Assembly (NCBI RefSeq): GCF_014652135.1
Contig: NZ_BMYF01000017.1
Coordinates: forward strand, 45,712-109,711
Direction of reading: 5' to 3'
Origin: Mongoliitalea lutea
GTDB lineage: Bacteria > Bacteroidota > Bacteroidia > Cytophagales > Cyclobacteriaceae
DNA length: 64,000 nucleotides
This document shows, piece by piece, positions 1-9,200 of the stretch. Numbering within the stretch: the first letter of the stretch is position 1; each line of letters begins with the position of its first letter. The notes under the pieces are model-generated. The model made no database searches. It had not been told where the DNA came from and saw only the letters and a program-made list of their open reading frames with translations. The translations under genes were made by a program, and so were the position numbers.

Positions 1-25
1 AGATATCCAGTTCATCTTTAGTCAT
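1..25 (-). CDS. Start of a phage gene cut by the window edge
   Basis: An ATG at 25-23 overlaps the TGA stop of the upstream gene in an ATGA arrangement, as at other junctions in this operon. Only eight codons (MTKDELDI) are visible, so no function can be given. It would be the next leftward gene after the lysis cluster. Confidence 0.45.
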
Positions 26-219
26 ATTAAAATTAATTTTGGTGTTTTTCCTCTGGTAACTTCATCAGCTATTTCTACAGTACTGAGAATAGATCCTGTA
101 CCAGTTAGATTTCGCTGTCTGAGATAATCACGAGCAGCATCATGAGCGGCAAACTCATCTAAACCAACCACAATGAGCGGTCCTTCAGTAGTTTCGATTT
201 TAAAAGCTTTCCTTGACAT
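22..219 (-). CDS. Small phage protein of unknown function
   Basis: This is a 65-residue soluble protein directly downstream of the endolysin, with a 3-base gap. The sequence has a mixed alpha/beta character and no signal peptide or membrane segment. The family was not recognised. Its position at the end of the lysis cluster and the ATGA overlap with the next gene support it being translated. Confidence 0.6.
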   Translation of the reverse strand: MSRKAFKIETTEGPLIVVGLDEFAAHDAARDYLRQRNLTGTGSILSTVEIADEVTRGKTPKLILI

Positions 220-222
220 ATC

Positions 223-630
223 TTACCACCGTGCTCTTACTCCACGGATATCATAGTGAACAAATGTATTATAAGCTTTGAGGCCGCCTTGCTTCATTCT
301 ACCCTCTGCTATCAGGCGCTCAATTGTATTGGCCACCTGAGCTGGAGTAAACCCATTAACTACGATATCAGCAGCTTTACCACATGCGTGTTGACTCTTT
401 CCGCTTCTTCCTCTTAATAGTTCCCACCACTTCGGGCGAAATCCTATATTTACAGTGATACGAGCACCCAATTCATCTCTTAGTACCTGTAAATTTTTGG
501 CTAGCTCTTCAATAGATTTTTCAATATCCTCTGTAAGGCTGTCTATTACCCTCTGTTGCTCAGCCTGATTTTTTGCAAATTTGTTTAACACAAATTCACT
601 CAAATTAAAGTTTGTGGTTAGCTTTCTCAT
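223..630 (-). CDS. Endolysin, peptidase M15-like (D,D-/L,D-peptidase fold)
   Basis: This 135-residue protein is predicted to cleave peptidoglycan cross-links or stem peptides at host lysis. The zinc-site pattern of the M15 family is visible: SQHACGKAAD at residues 79-88 supplies His81 and Asp88, and FVHYDIRG supplies His125 with Asp127 two residues later. The N-terminal half is helical and charged. Its length fits phage M15_3-type enzymes. The holin gene lies immediately upstream with a 4-base overlap, which makes a lysis module. No signal peptide is seen, so export would depend on the holin. Assignment to M15 rests on the motif; bond specificity is not predictable. Confidence 0.85.
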   Translation of the reverse strand: MRKLTTNFNLSEFVLNKFAKNQAEQQRVIDSLTEDIEKSIEELAKNLQVLRDELGARITVNIGFRPKWWELLRGRSGKSQHACGKAADIVVNGFTPAQVANTIERLIAEGRMKQGGLKAYNTFVHYDIRGVRARW

Positions 631-1109
631 TTGTATGATTTTAATTTACCCTCTGCCCATCCTCTTATCAGATCCTTTAGCCAATTGAATAGCAGCTCTA
701 TAAAGTCAAAGTTTTTATACAACTCCTTTTTCTTTATACTCAAGATATTGGTAAGAATGCTGGTAAATTCATTGGCAATCATGATGTAGACCACTAGATT
801 GACCAATGCAACCCAGTCTAATCCCATAATTTTTCCTATCAAAGCCATTAGGTGCGGGATCATCAGAATTAAAATTTTTATAGTAATACCCCACCACAAT
901 TCATCTTTTCTAAATCCTATGCCTAGTCGTTTTGCCTTTAATGCACCTGTGATAGTGTCTAAAAAAATCAATCCGGTAAGCAAGGATGTGACTTCCCATC
1001 TCATTTCGAGAAAAGTGAAAATCATAACAACGACGGTTTTAATCCATATAGAGGGTAAAAATTCATGAGTTGTCATTTCATCATAGGTTTGGCTAATCGC
1101 TCGATGCAT
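627..1109 (-). CDS. Phage holin (holin_4-like family)
   Basis: The 160-residue protein has about four hydrophobic segments, at roughly residues 21-35, 40-52, 74-95 and 98-120. The second segment ends in DTITGALKAK, which matches the D-x-x-T-G signature of the phage holin 4 / toxin-secretion holin family. A basic tail follows. Its role would be to permeabilise the inner membrane and release the endolysin encoded directly downstream (ATG-TGA overlap). The start at 1109 is the only one that keeps the N-terminal amphipathic part; an in-frame Met at residue 12 is an alternative. Confidence 0.8.
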   Translation of the reverse strand: MHRAISQTYDEMTTHEFLPSIWIKTVVVMIFTFLEMRWEVTSLLTGLIFLDTITGALKAKRLGIGFRKDELWWGITIKILILMIPHLMALIGKIMGLDWVALVNLVVYIMIANEFTSILTNILSIKKKELYKNFDFIELLFNWLKDLIRGWAEGKLKSYK

Positions 1110-1174
1110 ATTTCAATTAGATATAGCCAAATATCGAAAGCTCACATTTTTTAGAAAGGACAGATTTTTGTTGA

Positions 1175-1281
1175 TTGTAATGTGGGGCTTCCCCAAGGGT
1201 CGGGCTATTCGCTGCAAGTCCTCGCTCGTACCTCACTCCGGGCTTTCCGCTTCTATCCCTAAGCCAAGATCTACATTACAA
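1175..1281. repeat. Bacteroidota-type intergenic repeat bounded by a 9-base inverted repeat
   Basis: TTGTAATGT (1175-1183) and ACATTACAA (1273-1281) are perfect inverted repeats enclosing a GC-rich core. Read on the minus strand, the core has two related copies of AGCGRAWAGCCCGR (GCGGAAAGCCCGG and GCGAATAGCCCGA). From general knowledge, elements of this wording are scattered between genes in many Bacteroidota genomes. The right arm contains the stop codon of the large tail gene (1276-1278), so it may also end transcription there. It fills the gap between that gene and the holin gene. Confidence 0.65.
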
Positions 1282-3480
1282 GGAACAATCAGAATCAATC
1301 ATGCAGCTACCACCAGGCTCAACGTTTACCCCATTAGGAGGTGATGATGCTATATCATTTACAAAAAAAATTGGTTCTACTTCTGAGCAGAAGTAGATAT
1401 TTGTAAAGTTTAAATTTATAAAGCTTGAATAAGTGGTGTATGATTGCCTGATTGGAGCTTCACCAGGTCTTTTAATGCTGATTTCCATAGATTCCTCTTC
1501 AAAAATCGACTCATCAATTATCACTGTATAACATGTCCCAGTTGGCTCTTGCTCTCCACTACCTGATCCGCTACCAGATCCACCAATTGAACCGCTACCA
1601 GATCCATCATAGATAATATCAGGCAATGGAGCTTCAATCAGGTCGGTTTGAATTGGATCGATTTTCTTTTTAGACAGTGGTACTACCATTTTTTTTATCC
1701 ACCACAGACGATTGCGTACCATGACTTTTTGAGAAAGATCAATATCTTTAATACCGTGTGGTGAAATGATAAACTCACCATATGCTAGCAACCTATCTGA
1801 CTCGATCCATTGCTTAAATTGCCTGTGATGCGTTTCAATCAAACCATCCTCACCATCCCACTGAAGACTTAAATCACCAAGTCTTGTACCGCCAGCGTCA
1901 TAATTGTGATAACTTAAATATGGCAATTGCAAAGGCGGATTTAATCTGTTTTCAATGTTTCCCCAGTAGATCATCATGTGAGGCTTATATTCGACTGACC
2001 GAGAACCTTCATAGATTGGAAGATAGGCCAGTAGCTGAGGCTTAGCCTGGACACTTGCAAAAAGATCAATGTTTTCTGTAGGTTGCATTTTCATAGGACT
2101 GATCACAGATGAAATCCGATATCCACCATCACTTTGAGCACTCCCGAATCCATTATGTTTCACTTCATAGGAGAATTCATCTGGAGAAAATGAATTTAAC
2201 TTTGGCCTGAGTTTTTTCAATATCAGTTGATTGGTGCTCCTTATGTAGTAAAGGCGCTCATTAGTAACTGGATCTACCGTCGCTGATATAAGGTCAGTAA
2301 TATTTTGAACAGTAAATTCAGGATCTACAGGAGCAACTCCCTCTTTAAAATCATCGTACCCATAAAGATAATTTTGGGCCGACTCACGAGAAAGCACAAG
2401 CTTACTACCTAACCTAGAATCCCAATCTACAAACGATACATCCTGAATAATATCGCGGTTAAACTTGACTACATTCACAAGCTGAGGCCCTTCCTGAACA
2501 CGGAAAAGCGTAGCGCAAAAAGTATTAAGTACACCTTTTAACACCTCATTAGAAGGAAAAGCAGCTTGATAAGAACTGATTTTCAAAATAAATTCCTCTT
2601 CAGGATCTGCAAAAGCAGGGTAATCATTATCTAAAATAACTCCTGACCACTTTTGCACCAGGTCGTTTCTAAACATTTTGTGCCAGTGTGAAGTAAGAAC
2701 AACTTTATATAGATCACCTTCGCTGAAGGGATTTCTTTCATCAGTAAGATCTAGTAAGGTTTTTAAAAAATGGTGAACCCGCATCTGAGGATATATAGGA
2801 GAATGTGCATAGCGTATTACATCTCCAGAGATATTTAATTCCAAAGGAATTATATATCCAAATGTATTGGCCACCGGATTAAAAAACTGATTTTGGCCAT
2901 ATAGGGAATTGACATATACAACTAGAGACCCATCGAAAGCGGTTGGAAAATCAATATTTGTAGTCTTGATTGGTGCAGCAGACCAAGGCTCTAATCCATC
3001 TCTAGCACTTTCCCACTTAGCTTTATAAACTGCCATAGGAATATCAACACTGAAGGATGGTAAACCTACTCCCCATTGAGGGTTGGTTCGCATAGTATAG
3101 GTACCTTGAGTAAATGGAATAATACCCCATTCAATTTCATTCATGTTTTTTCGTAGGATACTTAAGTCATCCGAAGCCTGAAAATTGAATGAAATCCTAC
3201 CTCTGATTTCACGGATAATTACAATCCCATAATAAAGTACTCTTGGGCCAAATCCCAAAATAGCTGAATCATACTCCCAAGTTCGGATTTCTTTTGAAAG
3301 GTTGACCCGATCCGGATTGTCCAATAGCGCTTTATTACCAGCTGTCAGTGGAAATTCCGAGGAAGTAGTATATGGAGCTGGAATTCTATCCTGAAGAAAT
3401 AGGGGATTCTCAATAATCAAATCAACCCGAAAATCATCGGGAAGATCAATGTATTGATTTTTTATACGTATGTAGATCAT
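1276..3480 (-). CDS. Large phage tail protein (distal tail/receptor-binding candidate)
   Basis: The 734-residue protein is encoded directly after the tape measure gene, sharing the overlap at 3480, which is where distal-tail, baseplate or tail-fibre proteins are usually placed. It is rich in beta-strand-type sequence and in Tyr, Trp and Pro. A Gly-Ser linker lies at about residues 626-644, followed by a roughly 90-residue C-terminal domain with several Cys. That layout resembles a structural body with a flexible, separately folded tip. No enzyme motif is seen. The tail assignment is by position and composition, not by family recognition. Confidence 0.65.
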   Translation of the reverse strand: MIYIRIKNQYIDLPDDFRVDLIIENPLFLQDRIPAPYTTSSEFPLTAGNKALLDNPDRVNLSKEIRTWEYDSAILGFGPRVLYYGIVIIREIRGRISFNFQASDDLSILRKNMNEIEWGIIPFTQGTYTMRTNPQWGVGLPSFSVDIPMAVYKAKWESARDGLEPWSAAPIKTTNIDFPTAFDGSLVVYVNSLYGQNQFFNPVANTFGYIIPLELNISGDVIRYAHSPIYPQMRVHHFLKTLLDLTDERNPFSEGDLYKVVLTSHWHKMFRNDLVQKWSGVILDNDYPAFADPEEEFILKISSYQAAFPSNEVLKGVLNTFCATLFRVQEGPQLVNVVKFNRDIIQDVSFVDWDSRLGSKLVLSRESAQNYLYGYDDFKEGVAPVDPEFTVQNITDLISATVDPVTNERLYYIRSTNQLILKKLRPKLNSFSPDEFSYEVKHNGFGSAQSDGGYRISSVISPMKMQPTENIDLFASVQAKPQLLAYLPIYEGSRSVEYKPHMMIYWGNIENRLNPPLQLPYLSYHNYDAGGTRLGDLSLQWDGEDGLIETHHRQFKQWIESDRLLAYGEFIISPHGIKDIDLSQKVMVRNRLWWIKKMVVPLSKKKIDPIQTDLIEAPLPDIIYDGSGSGSIGGSGSGSGSGEQEPTGTCYTVIIDESIFEEESMEISIKRPGEAPIRQSYTTYSSFINLNFTNIYFCSEVEPIFFVNDIASSPPNGVNVEPGGSCMIDSDCSL

Positions 3481-6400
3481 CAGATATTAGCGCTTTTTTG
3501 GATTTCAGTTAGTTCAGACTGGGTCTCTTCCAGAGAGCCTTTGCCTATTAAAGATACATCTGCTTTGATAGGCCTTTTCAGACGCTCAATTAGGGCATTG
3601 GTTAGCTGCTGATTTTTGCGAAGCAAATCCATCATCTCAGGAAGAAAAATATTACCCATAGACATGGAATTATTGCCAGGACTAGTATTGCCGACAAATC
3701 CTCCAGACTCACGTCCAGGAATAGCAGCGGATAACTGTCTGTTCTGTTCCAAAATCCTGAATAAATTCAGTGAGTCAATCGAACCATTTCTTTGAGCCGT
3801 GTCTATAGCATCTAATACAGGCTTCACGGTTGGATTATTAACTGCTTGAGCATTGGCCACAAACTCACTACCATTCTCACCCACGATGACCGTAGGCCTG
3901 TCTACATAACCACGCCTACCAAAGTCCATTTTGGCCCGGAACATTTTTTTATCTTGGCTACGGATCACGTCCTCAAAAGATCCTCCTGTCTCCACACCTG
4001 GTATCTCAGGTAGAGGAGTTTTGAGGATGGCACCTATCTGAAGCGCTCCAAATCCTCCCACGATTTTAGCCAGAAGCAGATTTGGTAGTGATTTGGCTAC
4101 CGCAGCAGCTGTGTTGACAATGGCGGACATAAGAGCAACGTTGCGCTCACGCTTCGCTTGGTTGCGCTCATATACCGCCCTTTTTTTATCTAAATCAGCG
4201 TTAAGTTTATCGCTTTGCTGATTGTACATATCCTGGTTAATGATATTTGCATCCAATTGACGTTTTAACAAATCTTGCCGCTCTCTGGTGTTTCGCTCAA
4301 ATTCCTGCATCTGTCTACGCTCTCCAGCTGCTACAAATTGATTGTATTGTGCCCATACATTGCCCAAAGCCTGGGCAGCAAAGACCATTTCCTCTACTCC
4401 CATCCTGCCGGCTTCCAAATTATCAAAGAAGACACTCCAATCATCCGGAGTAAAGCCAAGCAGATCGACATTGGAAGTCCTCAAGCCTCTATCCTCAGCT
4501 ATCTCAGTACCTGAGCCAAGCCCCAATTCAGAAAGCTTTTCCCGGACTTCGTTGAGGCGATCTATAAGTACATCTTTTTCATCTTCTGATAATACAGAGT
4601 CTGATAAATTGACCCCTGAAAAATTCCCTGAATCCAGCGCTGCAATTAATTCTGATTGGAGGTTTTCCAAATGCTCTCGAAGAAGTTTTTCTTCCTGTCT
4701 TCGATACATTTTATCAAGCTCTTGTTGAGCTTGACGCATATTGCGCAAACCCAATAAAGCTTCATTGGAAAGCTCTCCCTGAAGAGCAGCTCTCGCTTGC
4801 TCCATGGTCTTTATCGACTTAAACTCCTCATTGTGCTTAATACGAAGTTCCCTCAGCTGTTCATTCAAATTATCTTGGTTTCGCTGAAGCTCGATTTTTA
4901 AGGCATCAGCATCTAACTTATCAAGTTTGGCATAATGCTCTTTTGTCAATGCTTGAAGAACTGCAAATTCTTCAGCGGTCATCTCTTCTCTCTTTTTACC
5001 AAAAATACCTGCTTCCTGAAGCCTTCGCTCAAAAGCCAATTTTTCCTGGTCAATTAAAGAAAGCTGGCTTTCCAATACTTTTCTGCGAAACTCCTGTTGA
5101 CGTTCCAACTCCCGTTCCAAATCCTTTTTATCTTTGGATTTAGTCTCATTTTTAACCTTAGCAGCTGACTTGATTTCATACTTCGCCAATTCGTCCTGAA
5201 TTTTCTTTTGCTCTCCGGCATTTTTCCTCAACTCATCAAGATTCTCAACATTGATTCGCTTCCGTTGATCTTGCAGCTCTTTAAGCTTGGCTTCTAGTGA
5301 TTCTATGGTGGTAATTTCTGCAGCAGTAGGACTCCCTGGGAGTCCCACTGATCCTGATTGGGCTTGCTGCATTTTTTCGGAGTTTTCTTTGATAAAATCT
5401 GTCAAAATTCTGGATTGAATATCCATATCTTTCTCAAAGTCCTCTCTATTTTGTTTACGCAGTTCAAACATTTTCATGTTTGCCTGAGTATGCATACCCA
5501 AAACGCGCATCAAACCTACTTTAACCTCTTGACCGAATGAAAGAGAAGCATCTTGGCCATTCATTATTGCCTCTAATCTCTTCTTTTCAAGTTCGACAAG
5601 TTGTTCTTCTGCAGCTTGTATTTTAGCTTTTTTCAATAACGATTCTATGTAAGCATCTGTGGCTTTTTTTGCTGCCTCTGTATTGACAGTTTCTAAATTA
5701 AGGTTCCCAAAATATTGTGGAGATATCTCGTTAAGCTTTTGCAAAGCCCGAGTCCTTGCTTCGTCTGTTAAAGCTTTATTTTGAGCTACCTTGATAAGCT
5801 TTTCAACTTCCAAGCGTTCTTTAACTACTGATTTTTCTGCTTGAAGTGTTACATCATTTAGCTTTTCTTGGGCTTTTTCAGCTGCTGTGGACTGTTTTGA
5901 AAATGCATATAGCGCTAAACCTGCGGCGATTACAACTGAAGCTAAAAGAACAAATGGATTTAATTTAGCTACTGAGTTAAACACTCTCATTGCTTGAGTC
6001 GCACCCTTAATGTTACCGGCCAAAAGCATCTGCACGGCTGCAAGTAGTTGAGTGCCTGCTATCATAGCATTGTCCCAAAACACCTTCAATTTCGTGACTA
6101 AAATGTTTTCCTTAAGGTTAAGATTAACCGCCCATAAAATCGCATTGTAAGCAACAAAAAGAGTCGTTAAAACAGCTACATGCTTACCGTATTTCAAAAA
6201 GAAATCAACCAACACGCTTAATATTCGAATAAGCATATTAAAACCAGAAATGGAGTGAGCCATTACTGGCATAAGCTTTTCACCGAGCTCAACAACCAAG
6301 TTTTGAAGGCCTTTTCTAGCTTTTTCAAGCTTCGCCTGAGCTGTCTCATTCTTAATTCCAAATTCCTCAGTCAAAGAAGTTCCTTCTTCAAATGCTTTAT

Positions 6401-7721
6401 TTGCTAAAATCTGCTGTTCTCTAAGTTTATCGGTATTGTTAGCCAAGGAACCTAGCACACCTATAACACGACCTCCATCTTGCCCAAGATCTCCCAAAGT
6501 GGAAGCTAGATCAGTTAAACCTTCTGAGTTTTCTTTTACGCCCTCTAAAACTCTTAAAAATGCCTCATTTGCATCAGCATCAATAAGCTCTTTGAATGCA
6601 TCTACTGGCATATTCGCATATTTTGCGTATACATCTGCATTCTTAGCCATGGCCAAAAACAATTTAGAAAGAGCGGTGGTAGAAACTTCACTGGTCTGAC
6701 CTAAACTATCCAAGGTAGCTGCCATACCCATCAAATCAGTGATTGTCATTTTGGCCAACGGACCAACACCAGCCATCCTTCTAGTAAACTCGACTATGTA
6801 ACCTTCATTGGCTGTACTAGCCATGCCTAGCTCGTTGATAGTAGAGCCTACTTTTAAAAGCGCCTGCTCTAATGGGAATTCATCGCTGATTTTAAAGATA
6901 TCAACCAACTTGCCTACAGCAGTAATTGCTGCTTCTACATCTCCCCCGAGGTCTTCTGAAAGTGCAACGCTTATTTGATCAGATGCACGGACGAATCCAA
7001 GTAAGTTATCTGTTCCCTGAATACCCAACTTACCGGCAACACGAGTAAGGCCCAGCAAATCGTTTTGAGCTGTCCTGGTGTCTATCCTTTTAAGTTCTTC
7101 ATTCAACTCAATTACTTCTGCCCTTGTAAGGTTCGTAGTCTTCATAACATCAGCAACCTTATCATCAAATTCCGCAAAATCTGAAATAGCTTTTCGAACT
7201 CCTGATATTGCGGCGAATGCACTAGCAAAACCGGCTGTAATTACCCCTATATAATGATTAAAATTTGAAGCAAGACTTTTAATAGATGATCCCGTGGTCA
7301 TCGCTTGGCCATTAAGCTCCCTATACCTAGCAGTAACTTCCCTAAGACGCTGGTCATGCTTTCGCCACTCTTCAGATAATGGAGATGAAATATCTCTAAG
7401 CCTTCTGACATTATTCATCTCTCTTTTTAGATCAATCAAAGACATCTTATTGATATCGACTTGAGATCGTAATTGCTTAAGCCTAGACTCGGCCATTGCA
7501 AGCGCATCATTTTTTTGTTTGATTGCTTGAGTAACTGCTCGATATGCCTCTGTGTCTTTCTTACCATCAGCCCTCATTTGCTTTTCCTGCTTCTCTAGGG
7601 TTTTAAGCTCGTTATTGGTATCCTTGATAGCACGCTCTAGCTCCCCTATTTCTTTCCTACCCTTATCACCATTGACGATGATATTAAGTACAAGGTCTTC
7701 GTCTCTTAATTTCTTGCCCAT
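3480..7721 (-). CDS. Tail tape measure protein (TP901-type)
   Basis: At 1413 residues this is the largest gene of the late region, and it sets the tail length. It begins with a coiled coil (about residues 10-150). A phage minor-tail/TP901-like domain follows with the usual ordered helices and statements such as FDDKVADVMKTTNLT. Two hydrophobic stretches occur around residues 485-620. A very long charged coiled coil (about 620-1130) is followed by a second hydrophobic region and a Ser/Asn-rich end. A fragment reading VIVGENGSEFVAN near residue 1275 is common in tape measure C-termini. It overlaps the next gene by one base. Confidence 0.93.
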   Translation of the reverse strand: MGKKLRDEDLVLNIIVNGDKGRKEIGELERAIKDTNNELKTLEKQEKQMRADGKKDTEAYRAVTQAIKQKNDALAMAESRLKQLRSQVDINKMSLIDLKREMNNVRRLRDISSPLSEEWRKHDQRLREVTARYRELNGQAMTTGSSIKSLASNFNHYIGVITAGFASAFAAISGVRKAISDFAEFDDKVADVMKTTNLTRAEVIELNEELKRIDTRTAQNDLLGLTRVAGKLGIQGTDNLLGFVRASDQISVALSEDLGGDVEAAITAVGKLVDIFKISDEFPLEQALLKVGSTINELGMASTANEGYIVEFTRRMAGVGPLAKMTITDLMGMAATLDSLGQTSEVSTTALSKLFLAMAKNADVYAKYANMPVDAFKELIDADANEAFLRVLEGVKENSEGLTDLASTLGDLGQDGGRVIGVLGSLANNTDKLREQQILANKAFEEGTSLTEEFGIKNETAQAKLEKARKGLQNLVVELGEKLMPVMAHSISGFNMLIRILSVLVDFFLKYGKHVAVLTTLFVAYNAILWAVNLNLKENILVTKLKVFWDNAMIAGTQLLAAVQMLLAGNIKGATQAMRVFNSVAKLNPFVLLASVVIAAGLALYAFSKQSTAAEKAQEKLNDVTLQAEKSVVKERLEVEKLIKVAQNKALTDEARTRALQKLNEISPQYFGNLNLETVNTEAAKKATDAYIESLLKKAKIQAAEEQLVELEKKRLEAIMNGQDASLSFGQEVKVGLMRVLGMHTQANMKMFELRKQNREDFEKDMDIQSRILTDFIKENSEKMQQAQSGSVGLPGSPTAAEITTIESLEAKLKELQDQRKRINVENLDELRKNAGEQKKIQDELAKYEIKSAAKVKNETKSKDKKDLERELERQQEFRRKVLESQLSLIDQEKLAFERRLQEAGIFGKKREEMTAEEFAVLQALTKEHYAKLDKLDADALKIELQRNQDNLNEQLRELRIKHNEEFKSIKTMEQARAALQGELSNEALLGLRNMRQAQQELDKMYRRQEEKLLREHLENLQSELIAALDSGNFSGVNLSDSVLSEDEKDVLIDRLNEVREKLSELGLGSGTEIAEDRGLRTSNVDLLGFTPDDWSVFFDNLEAGRMGVEEMVFAAQALGNVWAQYNQFVAAGERRQMQEFERNTRERQDLLKRQLDANIINQDMYNQQSDKLNADLDKKRAVYERNQAKRERNVALMSAIVNTAAAVAKSLPNLLLAKIVGGFGALQIGAILKTPLPEIPGVETGGSFEDVIRSQDKKMFRAKMDFGRRGYVDRPTVIVGENGSEFVANAQAVNNPTVKPVLDAIDTAQRNGSIDSLNLFRILEQNRQLSAAIPGRESGGFVGNTSPGNNSMSMGNIFLPEMMDLLRKNQQLTNALIERLKRPIKADVSLIGKGSLEETQSELTEIQKSANI

Positions 7722-7723
7722 GA

Positions 7724-8098
7724 TTATTTCTGTTCAAGGTCCCGTTTAATACCATCAGCCACCTTATTGGTAAAATCTACCATTAATCGATTGGCAATAC
7801 TGAAGTAGTGCCCAAACACATAGCGGTTATGTATTGGAAAATTCCTACGTTTGATCCTTTGGCCCCTTTTAATCAGAGGCTTTTTCTTAAGATCCAAAAA
7901 TCTTTGGTAAGCTTTATGCCTAAATGAAAGAGCACCATCCATTGTATCTTGCTGAGTAACTTTTAATTCCCTGCCCTGAACAAGTTCATTGGTGTGAAAA
8001 TTTAGAAGTCTACGCATCTGAATCAATTGATTCTTTTCCATGCGCTGGGACTCTTCCTGAAGTATCCTTCTTACAAACTCTTTTTTAATAATGCTCAC
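7724..8098 (-). CDS. Basic phage protein upstream of the tape measure
   Basis: The 124-residue protein is highly basic and helical (runs such as RGQRIKRRNFP), with no membrane segment. It ends 2 bases before the tape measure start, so the two are probably co-translated. Tail-completion or tail-assembly proteins often occupy this position, but no family was recognised and a frameshifted chaperone pair is not evident. A minus-strand terminator lies just upstream (8153-8177), so this gene probably starts its own transcript. Confidence 0.65.
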   Translation of the reverse strand: MSIIKKEFVRRILQEESQRMEKNQLIQMRRLLNFHTNELVQGRELKVTQQDTMDGALSFRHKAYQRFLDLKKKPLIKRGQRIKRRNFPIHNRYVFGHYFSIANRLMVDFTNKVADGIKRDLEQK

Positions 8099-8152
8099 AT
8101 CTATTCAGCTTATTCACGAAGCTATATCTATGTGACTACTAGAGAAAGGACA

Positions 8153-8177
8153 TAAAAAAACCTGCAATAAGCAGGCT
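8153..8177 (-). terminator. Rho-independent terminator on the minus strand
   Basis: Read leftward, GCCTGC-TTATT-GCAGG is followed by seven T. It stands upstream of the tail genes and would stop leftward transcription coming out of the 8.1-11.4 kb island, so the tail genes would need a promoter at about 8,100-8,150 or antitermination. Confidence 0.75.
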
Positions 8178-8192
8178 ATTTGATAATTAAAG

Positions 8193-8264
8193 TGGTGGAC
8201 GGAGTTGCTAGGTACATCAATGAATGATTAAACCCCGGGACCTTACGGTTAACCGACTCCGACC
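8193..8264 (-). ncRNA. Candidate structured small RNA of tRNA-like size
   Basis: Read leftward, GGTCGGAG (8264-8257) pairs with CTCCGTCC (8204-8197) with one T-T mismatch, and ACCA follows the 3' strand. Inside are a short CGG-TTAA-CCG hairpin and ATCA-TTCAT-TGAT nested in AGGT/ACCT. The closing stem spans 72 bases, and a strong terminator follows 16 bases later. No canonical T-arm (GTTCGA) or anticodon arm could be fitted, so it is not called a tRNA. The surrounding stretch 8,099-8,680 shows no convincing gene. Confidence 0.35.
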
Positions 8265-8680
8265 ATATTATAAATCGTTAAGAATTCAGAGTCCAAAGGT
8301 AAACAAAAGACTGTTTACATTGGTGGGATTCTTCCTAGTAAGGTGGGATTTTTTTGGGGCTTGAGTATGATGATATCATATATCCTGATTTTTCAAAGGG
8401 CGTGCAATTGCAAAGACGGGGCAGGGCGGAGTCGGGGTCAATCTAAAGCCAAGAAAAACGGAGTTTTTTCCCAAATAGATAAAGAGCTATTTTCCAATGA
8501 TTTAATTTATTTTCATTCTAAACAACAAGGCGTTTTTTAGCCGTTTTAAGACGCTTTTTTGCCTTTTTATAAATTTTTTAATGAAAAATACTTTTAGATG
8601 GATTATAGAAAACTTTTGATTCAAATACAAAGAAATTCAAGACCTAATCACCTATAAATGAGATTTTTATCTAAAAAAAA

Positions 8681-8701
8681 CACTTGCAAAAGTGTAAATA
8701 T
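8681..8701 (+). promoter_or_regulatory. Operator/promoter candidate of the ArdC-RadC pair
   Basis: CACTT-GCAA-AAGTG is an inverted repeat at 8681-8694, and it runs into AGTGTAAATAT (8691-8701). The AT-rich stretch leads to the ATG at 8750. The same AGTGTAAATAT word occurs again, in two inverted copies, at 11,344-11,371 at the other end of the island. Confidence 0.45.
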
Positions 8702-8749
8702 ACTGTTATATTTATATATAATTAATCAACAAACAAACGCTAAAACATC

Positions 8750-9196
8750 ATGAAGGACCAGACCAAAACCGCCGAAATTCTGCCAAAAGAAAAAAAGGCT
8801 ATGAATCCAAAAAGAGAGCAGCTAATTATAAACTCAATTGCTGCAAAAGCCATTCGTCAAGCAAAAGTTGATGAATCAACCACAGCCCAGGAAGCAATTT
8901 TTTGGACATCCAAAACAGTCAACTACATGCTAATCCATCACGTGTACGACACCCAGGGAGCAACCGAGCTAAACACTTTCCACCAATGGAAAGAAAAAGG
9001 TGCCACTATCAAAAAAGGTGCGCAAGGCTTTGCGATATGGGGCCAACCAATCAACAAGCAGAAAAAAGAAGGAACCGGAACACCGGACCCGGAAAACGAT
9101 TTTGAGTTTTTCCCGATGTGTTACCTTTTTTCTGATTTACAGGTAATCATTTCCAAAGAAGAAGACAAAACCGATTTTCAAACCGTAAACGTTTAA
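8750..9196 (+). CDS. ArdC N-terminal-like ssDNA-binding protein
   Basis: The 148-residue protein resembles the N-terminal domain of antirestriction protein ArdC (DUF1738-like). Visible are a Trp/Tyr-containing helix near residues 53-62, the segment FHQWKEKGATIKKGAQGFAIWG (interrupted here at about residues 80-103) and a final strand with FPMCYLFSDLQV. The family binds single-stranded DNA and protects incoming mobile DNA from restriction; full ArdC also has a metalloprotease domain that is absent here. The gene is 4 bases upstream of radC on the plus strand, against the direction of the late operon, as in accessory islands and conjugative elements of Bacteroidota. Function is inferred from similarity. 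Confidence 0.65.
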   Translation: MKDQTKTAEILPKEKKAMNPKREQLIINSIAAKAIRQAKVDESTTAQEAIFWTSKTVNYMLIHHVYDTQGATELNTFHQWKEKGATIKKGAQGFAIWGQPINKQKKEGTGTPDPENDFEFFPMCYLFSDLQVIISKEEDKTDFQTVNV

Positions 9197-9200
9197 AACT

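Noticed and set aside
8193..8264. tRNA gene on the minus strand
   Set aside because: Length and ACCA end fit, but no T-arm or anticodon arm of normal geometry could be drawn and the acceptor stem has a mismatch; kept only as a candidate small RNA.
8343..8540. 65-codon rightward frame in the intergenic region
   Set aside because: Low-complexity composition, no ribosome-binding context and no similarity seen; probably non-coding.
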